From positions 248,001-312,000 of the forward strand of contig JALLLS010000018.1 in assembly GCA_025094145.1 (NCBI GenBank): a DNA stretch of 64,000 nt, in the 5' to 3' direction. The notes beneath the pieces are model-generated. The model worked only from the letters and a program-made list of their open reading frames with translations, made no database searches and was not told where the DNA came from. How positions within the stretch are numbered: position 1 is the first letter of the stretch; each line of letters begins with the position of its first letter. This DNA comes from Spinellus fusiger. Lineage: Eukaryota > Mucoromycota > Mucoromycetes > Mucorales > Phycomycetaceae. Positions 9,948 to 21,663 of the stretch are shown here, piece by piece. The translations under genes and the position numbers were made by a program.

Positions 9948-12900
9948 TATGTCATTGGAAGCAAAGAAGCGTGTTTGCTACTTTTATGACGGTAATGACC
10001 TATTGCGTCTTTCCTTTCTTTTTTTAAAATAGACCCACCCTACCTTCAGCCCTCTAACGATCCTGTATTAGCCAATGTCGGGAACTATCACTATGGACCT
10101 GGTCATCCCATGCGTCCTCATCGGATAAGAATGTGTCATGGACTGGTGATGAACTATGGTCTCTATAAGAAAATGGAGATCTATGTGAGTCATGACCCTA
10201 CGAGAGAAACACCCTCCTGACCCTCTAAATACACTGTAGAGAGCAAAACCTGCGAATAAGTGGGAAATGACACAGTTCCATACGGATGACTACATTGACT
10301 TTCTTTCACGCGTAACTCCAGAGAACATGGAGCAGTACCAAAAGGAACAGGCAAAATGTAGGTCACTTCAAGAACAATAGAACCTGTAGCAATAACTAAC
10401 GAGTTCTCGCTGGACAGTTAATGTAGGAGACGACTCTCCTATTTTTGAAGGTCTCTTTGAATATTGTGGATTAAGTGCGGGTGGATCCATGGGTAAAGTG
10501 CATAAAAGACAAGCCACTGTATAATCATAACCATGTACTCTATCTGCAGAGGGTGCTGCACGACTCAATCGGGGACTCTGTGACATTGCTATTAATTGGG
10601 CAGGAGGCCTTCATCATGCTAAAAAGGCAGAGGCTTCTGGGTTTTGTTATGTGAATGACATTGTACTGGGCATTCTGGAATTATTGCGGTACTATTCTCG
10701 TGTGCTGTACATTGATATAGATGTGCATCATGGTGATGGTGTAGAGGAGGCGTTCTATACAACAGATCGTGTGATGACTGTCAGCTTCCACAAGTACGGA
10801 GAGTTCTTCCCTGGTACGGGAGAACTCAAGGTGGGTCTTCTTTGTGAGTTGTAAGGAGAAACTCATTTGGGTTGTTTAGGATGTGGGTGTGGGCAAGGGA
10901 AAGTACTACAGTGTCAACTTCCCTCTCAGAGATGGTGTGGATGATGACAGCTACCAATCTGTATTTGAGCCTGTGAGTAGTGGTGTCCATCTTACTCTGT
11001 TGACTGTAAAGATATAGGTGATTGAGAAAGTCATGGAATGGTACCGTCCTTCTGCTGTTGTCTTACAGTGTGGTGGTGACTCACTCAGTGGTGATAAGCT
11101 GGGCTGCTTTAATTTGTCCATGAAAGGTAGTAGCATGGGTATTAGGCTGCGTTCTTATGGGAGACTGTAGGACATGCCAATTGTGTAAAATTTGTAAAGA
11201 AGTTCAACCTTCCTACCCTGGTACTTGGTGGTGGTGGCTATACCATGAGAAACGTAGCCAGAGCCTGGGCCTATGAGACAGGTGTAGTTGTTGGACAAGA
11301 GGTGGGCCCAGGTAAGCGTCCATCCATTGCACAGTGTACAAGCTATAGTACAATGACTAACACTCCTAGGGAAAAATAGACATGCCTTACAATGACTATT
11401 ACGAATACTTTGGTCCAGACTACAAACTCGATATTCGTCCAAGCAACATGGAGAACTTGAACACCCCAGAATATCTTGAAAAGACAAAGTAGGACACTGA
11501 TACTTACACCTACTCATACCATCTAGACATAAAGTATTTGAGAACTTGGCAAGGACAATGTTTGCTCCCAGTGTTCAAATGCAAGGTAAACAAGAGAAAA
11601 CAAGAGAAAACATCAAGACAGAGGACTGACAAGAGATATGTTTATTCAGAGGTGCCTGGAGACAGAGACATGTCTGAGGATGAGGATGAAGAGAACGATG
11701 GAGACAGCCGGTACATTCGTAAGCAAACAGAACAACACAGGTCTTTATTGATGCCCCGCTAGAATCACTTTGGGATCGTAGAGTTGTTCCAGACAATGAG
11801 TATTATGACTCTGATGAAGGAGAAGCACAGGGCTCAGGTGGTAATAGAAAGAGCCGACATCACCAGAGCTATGCAGAGGAGGAGGAAGACAGCCTGGTCT
11901 ATGATGGTGATGATAGTGATGAGAATAAACCCAGTGGAAATGAGCGTGTAAAGAGACTTAAAAAGACTCGGTCTGTAAGAGTGGAAGCAGATCCCAAACC
12001 AACTACTACTATTTCTCAAGACGAAGAAATGGAAATTGCAGAGGCACTAGAAGAAGAGAAAGTGAAGATTGAAGAGAATGAGAAGAGTCCTGAAATATTA
12101 AAGGAATCGACTCTTATGGAAACAGAAGAGCTGCCTCAAGAAGAGAGTCAACAAAGAGAGACTCAAGACACCGCAATGGAAATCCAAGACACTGAGATGG
12201 AGATTCAGGATTCTGAAATGAAAACTCAAGACATTATGATGGAGATTCAGGATACTACAATGGAGACTCAAGAAGATATATCAGTTGTTGAACTCTCGAT
12301 AGATGAATCCGCCGAGAAAGAGCCCCAAGAAGACACACCCGCAAGTGTTCAGGAGAGTGTTCAGGAGAAGCCACTGGAAAATGTCAGTGAAGAATCCTCC
12401 AAGCCTGATATTGTCTTTGGTAAGGATATTTATTACTGTACCTAAACAGACATCTATGCTCACCCATGTATCTTGTTAAAGCAAAGGAAATGTCACCAAA
12501 GCCAGTGGAAATGGAAGCAAAGTCATTGGATTCTGTCTCATCGTCAACATTACCTTTAGAGACTTCTTTGTCCGTGTCTGCAGGTACACATGGACCTGTA
12601 ATTTCACCCAAAACTACGCCTGCTCCTTTGACTCCTACTGCGACTCCTACTCTAGCTCCAGCACCAGTACCAAAAGAAGTAGTAGTACAAGAAGAAGAAG
12701 CAGTACCAGAAGAAGCACCAGCAGTACCAGAAGAAGCACCAGCAGTACCAGCAGTAACAGCAGTACCAGAAACACCCGTGTCCTCTACTATGAATAGCCT
12801 ATTTGAGAACACGCCCGCTAATTCATCTTTAGATGCTGCTACTACCCTTAACGCTTCAAAGGATGTGGAGAGTGAAGAAGAGGGCGAATTAACTTCCTCA

Positions 12901-13149
12901 AAGCCTCTGTCACCTATAGGCACAGGTGCACCTGTGGAAAGCCAGGCATCAAGCACTCAGTTGCTCACGACTGGCTTCTCAGACACTTCCTTGAATCCAA
13001 CCCCAGACACATACACAACCACTGCTCTTTCTGAAAATAGAACAGCAACACTAGCTCAAAGTAGTGGTAGTGGTAGTATTAGCAGTGGCAGTGAGAATGA
13101 CAATGCCCTAGAGGAAGGTGAAATTGCAGATAGTCCCAGTGGTCATTAA
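9948..13149 (+). CDS. RPD3: Class I histone deacetylase (Rpd3/HDAC1 type), long tail
   Basis: Predicted 857 aa from thirteen exons: 9948-9990, 10033-10184, 10240-10357, 10418-10492, 10550-10830, 10880-10972, 11018-11126, 11171-11311, 11380-11488, 11527-11585, 11650-11718, 11763-12419, 12482-13149. The catalytic domain has the HH pair (His151-152), zinc ligands in DIDVHHGDG (Asp187, His189) and GGDS (Asp275), and the GGGYT loop with the active-site Tyr. Nuclear removal of acetyl groups from histone tails in Sin3-type complexes is established for the family. Two features stand out: an extra exon-2 segment between YFYD and NVGNYHYG that lengthens the N-terminal loop by about 11 residues relative to human HDAC1, and a ~450-aa acidic, low-complexity tail with repeated MEIQDT-like units and Pro/Ala/Glu repeats. 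Yeast Rpd3 is 433 aa. A weaker splice (donor at 11302) at exon 8-9 is possible but aligns less well with HDAC1. Confidence 0.94.
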
Positions 13150-14492
13150 TGTCAGCAAAAAAAAAAAAAAAAAAAAACACCTTTTTCTATTTATAAAAAG
13201 TAGTTTATTCATTCTAAACCCGCTCAACAAGAAGCACGATTGACACTTGTTAGGAGTCATGGATGTGTTACCAGAGAAAGTAGCTGGTTGTAATATGATC
13301 ATTACAATTAGCATAGAGTATAAAAAGGAAGATCGATTTGAAAGCATAAAGTGCATAATGAGCATAAAATGAACATAAAAAGAGTAAAAAAGCAACCAAC
13401 GGCTAGGTCAGTGTAGAATGACACCAACATTAACGGTAGGACTAAACGCGAAGCCTGTTATCACCATGATCACATATTAAATGTGAATTAACGTAACAAT
13501 CATTGTTTGACAAGTAAGGGGTTTGATCATTTGTATGAGTGGGGTGTCGTAAAACCACGTTTTCGGTAACAACAATGAAGAACGCTTTTCTGTATTATTA
13601 TTATTATCATTATTATTATTATCATTATTATGTGTATGATTAGATTACTATTAGAATGTATTTAGAAAGTATGGAGCCTAATATGTATATAGGCAAGGGC
13701 AATAGAAAGGGTGAAAAGTGGAGGGAGATGGGGTGGAGGGCAATTTGCATGTCTAATGAGCAAGAATCGATGGCTGTGACGGACGAAGAAAGAGGCACAG
13801 GCAGAATAAACTAAGGGAAATTGGCGTAACGGCCATTCAGGGCGTCATTCATAATGTGTATATTAGTGTGTATATTAGTGTGTATCTTAAAAAATACTGC
13901 TACTTCACAATGATTCATGTAAAATAAGGGGGCAAGTAGGAGTGGCCCTTTATTATCAGAGAATGTACAAATGAGTAGTAATAAAGACATCCTATCCATT
14001 GAAATCGCTCATGTATTTGCCAATAAGGTGGCATTATCATATAGAATAAATAGAAACGTTTTTACTATGAGAAATACAGAAGTGATGAATTGTACAATTA
14101 CTGTAAGTTGGTATTTCACATTACCTCCTTACTCAAATATACAATTTCTTGCGCCGTTTATGTAGGGATGAGCCAAATTACCCTATTTCCATAAAGTACA
14201 AGCCCAAAAGAGATCAATCAAGGAAGAGAAAAGAAGGGGGTGAGGGACATGAGCACTTGCTTTCATTCATCAAAAGACATGCCCACCTTCTTTGAATGGA
14301 ATAAGGGGGTAGCTGAGCTTCAAGCCTAAGAAAAGTGTGTGTTTATCTCAACAGTTTGCATGGAGCTTAGGACAGCAGTCAGGTTAAAATTAACTTAAAT
14401 ATCTAAAAGTACCTCTATCTTATTCCACTTTATTTACATCTTCACACCATTAATAATATAAATATAAATATAACAATAACAATAATATTATA
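13150..14492. other. Intergenic between the deacetylase and a kinase
   Basis: Opens with a run of about 20 A at 13157-13177, holds a TTATTA microsatellite near 13595-13632 and a doubled TATATTAGTG element near 13858-13880. No coding frame, RNA gene or transposon end was recognised. Confidence 0.6.
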
Positions 14493-15976
14493 ATGACAAT
14501 GACAATGACATTCAAGGCAATCATAGAGAATCCACAGCTATTGTTGGACACATTCATTGATAACTGCTCTCTTCGTCTTGAGTCTGTGCTTGGCATTGGA
14601 GCTTATGGGATCGTCTACCTTGGCAGACACATTTATTCAGACCGTCTTTATGCAGTCAAACTCCTGACCAACCTCAAGGCAAGCCACAATGAAGTGGAAA
14701 TCCAAAAACACCTATCAGACCACCACAATATTTTACACTTGGAAAAGACAGTACATGAAGATGGACTTACCTTTATTATTCTCGAGTATGCTTCAGAAGG
14801 GGATTTGTTCAGTGCTATCACTCACTCAAGACATGGACTTGTGGGCAATAACCGTGCAATTCGACACATTTTTCTTCAAATCATCGATGCTGTACAGCAC
14901 TGCCATAACCATAATATTGCTCACAGAGACTTAAAACCTGAAAATATTCTTATGTTTCCTGACTGGCATATCAAGTTGGCTGATTTTGGTCTGGCTACAA
15001 CCCATGCTGTGTCTACTGAGTTTGGCTGTGGTTCTACTTTCTACTTCTCACCAGGTAAGACCTACATAAAATTGAAGAATGAAGCACAGTGACTGATCTA
15101 TAGAGGTGTGTTTTCTTAGAATGTCAAGGAAGTGCATTGGTAGAGTCGGGCCGTTTGAAGGGCTATGATACAAAGCTAAATGATATCTGGAGTCTTGGCG
15201 TTATTCTTGTTAACTTTGTTGCTGGAAGAAATCCTTGGAAGAAGGCATCCATGGATGATCCGACATTTGCTGTCTTTGTCAGTAATCCTCATACTTTCTT
15301 CGAGACTGTTTTACCATGTGTCTCGGAAGAACTTGCGCTTATTTTAAGGCGGGTGTTTTGTCTTGATCCCACCCACCGTATTTCTCTCGAAGCCCTTCGG
15401 ATGTCTATTATCTACTGCAGAGCATTCACACGTCAAGACAGCCTTAACATTTTCAGTTGGATGAATTGCAACTCAACAATGTATCCCAATGCATATAGCC
15501 CACCTACTGCCGATGCTAAAAGTAGATCCTTCATACTGAATGACTCAGGAACAATGTCACAAACACTCCTGGACTACATTTCAGACTTCACAGATGACGA
15601 TGACTCGTACAGCTTGGCTGATATGTATACATTGCCATGTATTTCTTCCAATGAAAATAGACTCTTGCCATTTCTCCCACCATTGACAAAGCTTCCTTCT
15701 GTTCCACACCATTCTGCTTCATCAACACCTTCTTACCATTCTCAGATCTCTCTGCTACTTACTGCTTCTGCCTCTGATTCTGCTTCTGCTTCTGATTCTG
15801 ATTCTGATTCTGCCTCTGCCTCTGCCTCTTCTTTTTCTTCTACCTCTTCTTTTTTAGGATACTCTCTATCATTGGCAAGTCTCAACATGCGATCCAAAAC
15901 CAGGATATCAAAAGTGACTTCAGAATGTCCCTGCACTACGCCTCTTTATCCATTGACTACCTCATGTGTTGCTTAA
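14493..15976 (+). CDS. Ser/Thr protein kinase, Ran1/Vhs1/Sks1 family
   Basis: Predicted 472 aa, two exons: 14493-15054 and 15120-15976. The kinase domain starts near residue 30 with the glycine loop GIGAYGIVYLG, the AVK lysine, catalytic HRDLKPEN (Asp146) and DFG (164-166). The activation segment ends in SPEC, as in Ran1/Pat1-type kinases, rather than APE. Subdomain IX reads NDIWSLGVILVNFVAGRNPW, a hallmark of this family. The C-terminal ~170 residues are low in complexity and end in a Ser/Asp/Ala repeat (15768-15850). Family members link nutrient state to growth, meiosis or morphogenesis; the role here is not shown. Start: three ATG codons lie at 14493, 14499 and 14505, all in frame, so the first six residues are uncertain. 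Confidence 0.9.
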
Positions 15977-16291
15977 ATGTATACTTCTCATCTCCATCCT
16001 TTTTCTTTCTCTTCTCATATTCCTACATTTAGTTTCTTTTCTTTTTCTTTTATACATATACATCTAATGATTCGTTTAGTTTAAGTCACTGACAAACTTT
16101 TTTTTTTTCATATTTTTTTCATATTTTTTTTTTCATATTTTCTTTCTTTTTGAACAAAGGGTTTACACACACACTCTCTCTCCATTCAAGCGCCCTTTGA
16201 ACACCCACTTGTTATTGTTAGTTTTTTGTCAATTTCTATTATTTCTACTAAAAACCATGTGGACCAAAAAAGAGTATTTGAGTAATTGGTA
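15977..16291. other. Intergenic, T-rich
   Basis: Downstream of the kinase; long TTTTCATATTT-type repeats at about 16100-16145. No gene seen. Confidence 0.6.
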
Positions 16292-18037
16292 CTAGATATT
16301 ATATTGTCTTTTGACATGACACACTATACCACTTTTTAGATAGTTTAATTGTGGCACAGGCTTCCATCAGTTAGTTAATCGAGATTCCATTGATCACTGG
16401 GGAAGGAGAAGGAATGATAAACCAGAAGGCTTGGACCTTTTCTTGGTTCTAATTGTATCATTTGTGTCATCCTATCTTTTGTTGTATCTACAAAAGCCCT
16501 CTAGGCAGATGTCAATTTCCCTTGGAGACAACAGACTGTGTCCAGAGTATAATGTAGCAGCGAGATTACGATTCCAAAGCTTCAATGTCTTGTCTTTTAT
16601 ATAATGTTGGTTTGAACACCTATTTGAAGGGAGAAAGATGAGTCTTATTTTGATATAAAATTAAGAAGAAATGACCTGAGAAGACCATGACATTTAACTT
16701 GGAGTATTTTTGTTCGTTAATAGGACATAGGGTTCTTGACATGTTTAGATGTTTCCAAAGGTGAGTAATTGCACTCAGGACACAGACTCGATGTTCTGAA
16801 TTCATTGATAAGATAGAGTTTGAATTCTTCTTTCTTCAACATCTTCCACATGTATTTTCCCTTTATTGGTTTATGGAACTCTAAATGTGTGCTCAACCAG
16901 TCACCCACGATCAACACTGAATCTTTTCCAAACTTGGTTCTCACGTTTTGAACGAGTCGTTTATCAGACTGTAGTCTATTGATATGACTCGATAGCTTCA
17001 TCTTTCGAAATGGCAGTAGTAATAGCTTTTTAATAAGAGAATTAGCACTTGGCAGGCCTTTCTCTTTGACAATAATATTTTTCATTTGATTTACGTGCAC
17101 ATATCCAACACATTTAATCTGATGATATTTGTAATTGGCTTCTTCAGAATCATCCTTGGCTTTCATGGCATGGGCTAATGTAGGATGTATGTATATTTGT
17201 GCTTTCATCGATAGATATTTGTTGAGCATTGAGTAGTTTAATTGGAGTATATGAAGCATATTGGCAGTAGTCATCTTTCAGAGGGTTGATCTTCTCTCTT
17301 ATTTGACGCACCTTGAGTGTGAGATATGTTTTACCAGAAGCACTACCATCTCTGGTTTGCTTATCAATGAGCGACAAAGACACCTTGCGGAAGAAATCCT
17401 TAGTTATAAAGTCATTTAAAACATATCCATCTTCACTTTCGGGTAGATGCATCAAGATATACTTGGAGAATGCATATGTGAGAGAGACAATGGTGTTGAT
17501 GTTGTGGACCAGATATTACAAAAAAAAGGTGAATATTCTGATCTCTAACCAGTATCACGTAAAGATATCTTGATTGTTATTATTCTGGTAGGATTCGCAG
17601 ATGAATGGCTTACTATAAGCTTCTAGTCAGTCTCCTATGAAAATCAAATACATGTAAGAACCCTGGGTTGATTGTAAAAGCATGTTGTATAGTGCCAGCT
17701 ACTATTTATTGTGTTGATGTGATAGTGTTCTCAATGACTTCTTGGGTTCAAAGGTATTTGGTCAGCTAATGTACGACTCACTCTACTCTTTGTTATTCAA
17801 CCTCTTTGTTATTCTTTTATACTATTTTAATCTAATTGTTACTGCGGATAGAATAACTTGAAGGAAATAACCACCAAAAGGCATACATTCTAATGCAGCC
17901 TATTGTACTCTTATATTATCTCTAGAATATATCAATTGCATTCAAATACACTACAGCTTATCATAGTGCTTCATCCCAGACCATTGATCTTGTAGCTGTT
18001 TTTTACTATTTGCTAACGGATAACCTTTTGTTTTTTT
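16292..18037 (-). mobile_element. Fanzor-like element, copy 1 (inverted partner of 31104-32851)
   Basis: About 1746 bp that is a near-perfect reverse complement of 31104-32851. The predicted peptides of the two copies are identical over at least 185 residues; the only difference I noticed inside is one nucleotide in an A/T homopolymer (8 A here near 17520, 9 T in the partner) plus a few changes at the outer end near 16300. Its right end abuts a T7A9 tract (18031-18046) and the truncated end of a Tc1 element. No terminal inverted repeats or target-site duplication were seen, consistent with what is known of many Fanzor-bearing insertions. Confidence 0.75.
16472..17501 (-). pseudogene. Broken Fanzor (TnpB-like) nuclease gene, copy 1
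   Basis: Read on the minus strand this matches the C-terminal half of eukaryotic TnpB homologs (Fanzors): FRKMKLSSHINRLQSDK, then VLIVGDWLS, then INEFRTSSLCPEC, which corresponds to the RuvC-II and zinc-finger region of that family (GDxS ... DEFRTSxxCxxC). A stop follows shortly after (minus-strand stop at 16717), and the expected HGLL and WNRD elements appear further on in shifted frames. An upstream frame (17455-17150) encodes a Fanzor-like N-terminal part ending in IKLLNAQQISIDES. The central region with RuvC-I is missing. Assignment rests on motif order remembered from the family, not on a search. Confidence 0.68.
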
Positions 18038-18046
18038 AAAAAAAAA

Positions 18047-18935
18047 CTCCCACCCAATTGAATTTAATACTTTTGAAAATAAATTTCAGGACGAAATATT
18101 TAGGATATGTTCAACATTACATAAAACATTTTACATTTGATCTAGAAGCTTCAGACTTTCACACACTAAAGCTCAACATATTTAATTATAGAAAATAAAA
18201 TAATACAGTTAGTACTTTGTATGGCCTTCTTTGGCATCAATGACTGTCTGGCATCTATCTGTCATACTCAGAGCTCATCGTTGTGCAAGCTCAACACCAA
18301 CCCTCTCCCACTCCTCTGCAAGTAGAGCCATCAAACTTTCAACATTGATAATAGACACCCTTCTTTCCTCAATTCGTCTTTTCAAGGCCCACTAGATGTG
18401 TTCAATTGGGTTCAAGTCAAAGATATGTGCATATCAGTACTCAAAGAACCCTAATTTGATGCGTCTCTTTCCACCCTCTGGCATAGGCCCTAGTATGACA
18501 GCTATCACCCTCTTCTTGTAACATAAATTCTCTGTTCTCTTTATGATGCAATTCCATGAACCAAGGACGGAATTAATCAGCCAAATTTCTGATATATTTG
18601 TCTTAGTTTACAGTGCCATCAACAAAGACTAATGGGCCAAATCCGCCCGCCCAAAAACAGCTCCAAAGCATGACCCCTCCGCCACCACCAGACTTCGTTG
18701 TTGGAACACTATGATTAGGATCATAATGTTTTCTAACTTTTCTGATGACACGGACACTTCCATCATTTCCTTTCACGGCGTACCTAAATCCATCAGCCTA
18801 TATAACACCTCTTGATTGGTCGTTTGTCCAATTGATATATTCTTTAACTCAACAAAGCTGTTTCTCTTTGTGTTTTTCATTTAAGGCTGACTTGTTTTCC
18901 CAAAAAAAAATTCAATCAAAAAGGCGTATTGGCCA
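18047..18935 (-). mobile_element. Tc1/mariner element family A, truncated copy 1
   Basis: Begins inside the terminal repeat (CACCCAATTGAATTTAATAC; the first bases CAGTCA are missing) and runs in step with the copies at 36516 and 39807 for about 890 bp, then breaks off near a run of A at 18900-18910. The minus strand encodes decayed transposase pieces, including CHT around the second catalytic Asp region and WAGGFGPLVFVDGTVN, with several stops. It sits against the Fanzor copy at 18037, so one element may have truncated the other. Confidence 0.78.
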
Positions 18936-19419
18936 TTCTTAAAAAGTGGTTTTACAGTAATTGTATAAATATATATTATGTTCTTTATCCCTAAATGAAT
19001 TTCTGAGGATGTACTATTTTAGACAAAGTGAATATCTTTTTCTATTTTTTTGTTTTATTATTATTTTTATTTGAACTTGGATAGTATGAGTAAAGGTTAA
19101 ATTTGAGTTTTATGTTCTTTACGGACTGTATAATATCGTTTTAAAATAAAACAATTTTCATATATTGGCTGTGGGACAGATGGAAAGGGTACAAATAAAT
19201 GCACTTTATTGTAATGAGGTGCGCAGTGTGTTAAATTGTAATAAATAAATAAAAAAGGTGTATTACATTATAGGATAAGCTCACTAAGATTATTTCCTTT
19301 TGATTGAATAACAACTAAAAACAGCATCTTTCTTCTGTTTTTTTATGCATTAAAATGTGGTATATGTTTATCATTATAAAATGGGATTTAAGAAAGACTC
19401 AAATAGAAGAGTCAACATG
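18936..19419. other. Intergenic, AT-rich
   Basis: Between the truncated Tc1 copy and the 3' end of the transporter gene. No gene or repeat boundary recognised. Confidence 0.55.
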
Positions 19420-21663
19420 CTATTTCTTGACTGATGTGTTCAATTCGAATCTCTGAATAAATAATGTACAGATGAGACTAATAACTGCCATCAAAACACA
19501 AGATAAGAATGCATAGTAGAGAGCAATTTGATAAATGCCTAACACAATTTCAAGCACATCAGGAGGCAGCAGCTCTCGTACTTCTGTCACTGATCTGCGT
19601 GCAACTTCAATGTACTAAACATAAAATAGAATAAGACAGGTGTAACCTTCATAGAAATACACAATTGAATACTCTACCTTGGCATTATCTCCAGTAAGCA
19701 ATAGTGTCAGTTTAGATTTAATAATGGCTTGGAAAATAGCAGAAGTGGCCGAGACACCCATTACAGATCCAGCTGAACGGAACAAGTAAGACATGGAAAC
19801 AATAGTTGCCATTTCTAATTAAAAATAATAATAGGATGAGAAGCTGGATTCCGTTGTAGAGATGAGAGAGTAAGGAAATTACCTTTTTGACTGACACATG
19901 TAAGCATACCAACTAATACAGTAGTGACAATAATACCCATTGAGAATCCATCCAACATGAGTGTTCCAATCATAAATACAAGAGGTGTTGAGGGCGTCCA
20001 TAAACTGAAGCCAATCATGGATACGAGGGAGGCAATAGAAGCAATAATGGTGATGTTACGGTATTCTCCAGTGCGAGATATGTAGACACCTGAAAACACA
20101 GAGCCTATAGAGACAACGACTGCTTTTGGCAAGAAGAAAAGACCAGCTTTAGTGGAAGTATAACCCAGAAGAGTCTAGTAATTCATTTTATAGAATAAAT
20201 GTGAGTGATTGATTCATTCATAACATGTGTCTTTGTTCATTTATCCATACACTTTTATTCTCTCGTTTATCTTACCTGGAAGTACAATGGGATGATATAA
20301 ATCATAGCAGTAGAACACATCAAACTCCAAAAGTTGACAAATGAGCATGCTAAGGGTGTTCGAGAAGATATAATGTGATAAGGCATCAATGGATTTTCAG
20401 ACACCTTGGCCTCGATATGGTAGAACATTACGATGAATAGAACAGAACCAATAAGAGAACCAACTACCAAGGGGTCAGACCAGGCACGCAAGTTTCCACC
20501 CAATGAAGTAGCTAATAAAAAGCAAACAACTGCAAGAACGATAGTAATGGCGCCTAGATAGTCAATCTTTTTGATTCTTTCATAAAGAGTTGTTTCTATC
20601 TCTTCCTCTATTAAGTTGTAGTTGGTCAATTGAGTGTATGAAATGTAGATAGTGATGAGCAATAAAGGAAGGTTGATGTAGAAGCAATAGCGCCATCCAA
20701 AGTTATCGGTAAGAAATCCACCCAGTGGTGCACCTACGATGCATCCTAACTTTATATTTTTTCCTTCAAATATTAGCACTCATGATCAATGCAAACTAAT
20801 TGAAAAGATGACAAAGATAAAACCTACCGAATAGGCAACATTGCAATAGCCTTGGAACTTGCCTCTCTCACGCAGAGGCACTAAATCACTGATAATTACA
20901 CTCGTCATTGTGTTGACACCGCCACCACCAATACCGGCAATGGCTCTAGCAATAATCAAAGACCATAAACCAGTGGCAGCACCACAGAAGAAAGAACCAA
21001 CAAAAAATATGGTAACAGCAAACATAAGCGCATTTTTACGACCAAACACATCTGAGATTCTGCCATCTAATGTAGAATACAGTTAAGCAAACAGGCACCT
21101 TTATGAGCCATCAAAACTTTCTATGTCTGAGCTCCTTATGCCTTACATAATGGTTGAAGCGCAGTATAACTAAGCATGTAGGAGGTTGCAATCCAGATAA
21201 TCTCATTGGATCTAGATAATTCATCATAAGATACCTCTCTAACAAATAGACGCATGCACTCACTTCTTGAATTCTGTACCAATCTGTGCATACACTGTAG
21301 CAACAATGGATGAATCCAGTGCTGAGAGAACGACACTAATACACAGTCTGTTAAAGATAAAGAAATTAGTTTTTATAGACAGGTCCCTTCACTGATTATT
21401 AAATAGTATACTTACGCGCAAAGAACAGCAAATAAAGAAGCACCATTAAGACGTCTGGCTACAATATCATTCGAAGACTCTTCTATTTCTTGTGGTGCTA
21501 CAGGTTTACTTGAGGATAATTGTTGAACTGACACAACACTGATAATGTCATCTTCAGCATCTGTATCAGCATTTTCTAGTACTACTGAGTTATAGCCAGT
21601 GGGTGGTGATCCACTTTTCAACAATGGAGTATCTTCCTCTCTATCATTCGGGTAGAGAGACAT
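19420..21663 (-). CDS. MFS transporter, DHA2 family (vacuolar amino acid/drug type)
   Basis: Predicted 577 aa from eight exons: 21663-21416, 21347-21264, 21211-21147, 21066-20828, 20749-20276, 20174-19883, 19814-19678, 19614-19420. An acidic N-terminal tail (with EEDTPLL, a dileucine-type sorting signal) precedes a 14-helix DHA2-type core: LDSSIVATVYAQIG in helix 1, WIATSYMLSYTALQPLYGRISDVFGRK (loop 2-3 signature, split by intron), ARAIAGIGGGGVNT, then APLGGFLTDNFGWRYCFYIN, the motif C region. DHA2 proteins exchange substrates for protons; fungal Vba/Fnx-type members load basic amino acids into vacuoles. The acidic dileucine hints at vacuolar delivery, but the substrate cannot be read from sequence. 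It is the only large host gene in the transposon island and lies between the two inverted Fanzor copies. Confidence 0.9.

Noticed and set aside
11302..11379. GTGGGC donor for deacetylase exon 8
   Set aside because: It keeps frame with an acceptor at 11370, but the GTAAGC donor at 11312 with the acceptor at 11379 gives the exact HDAC1 spacing.
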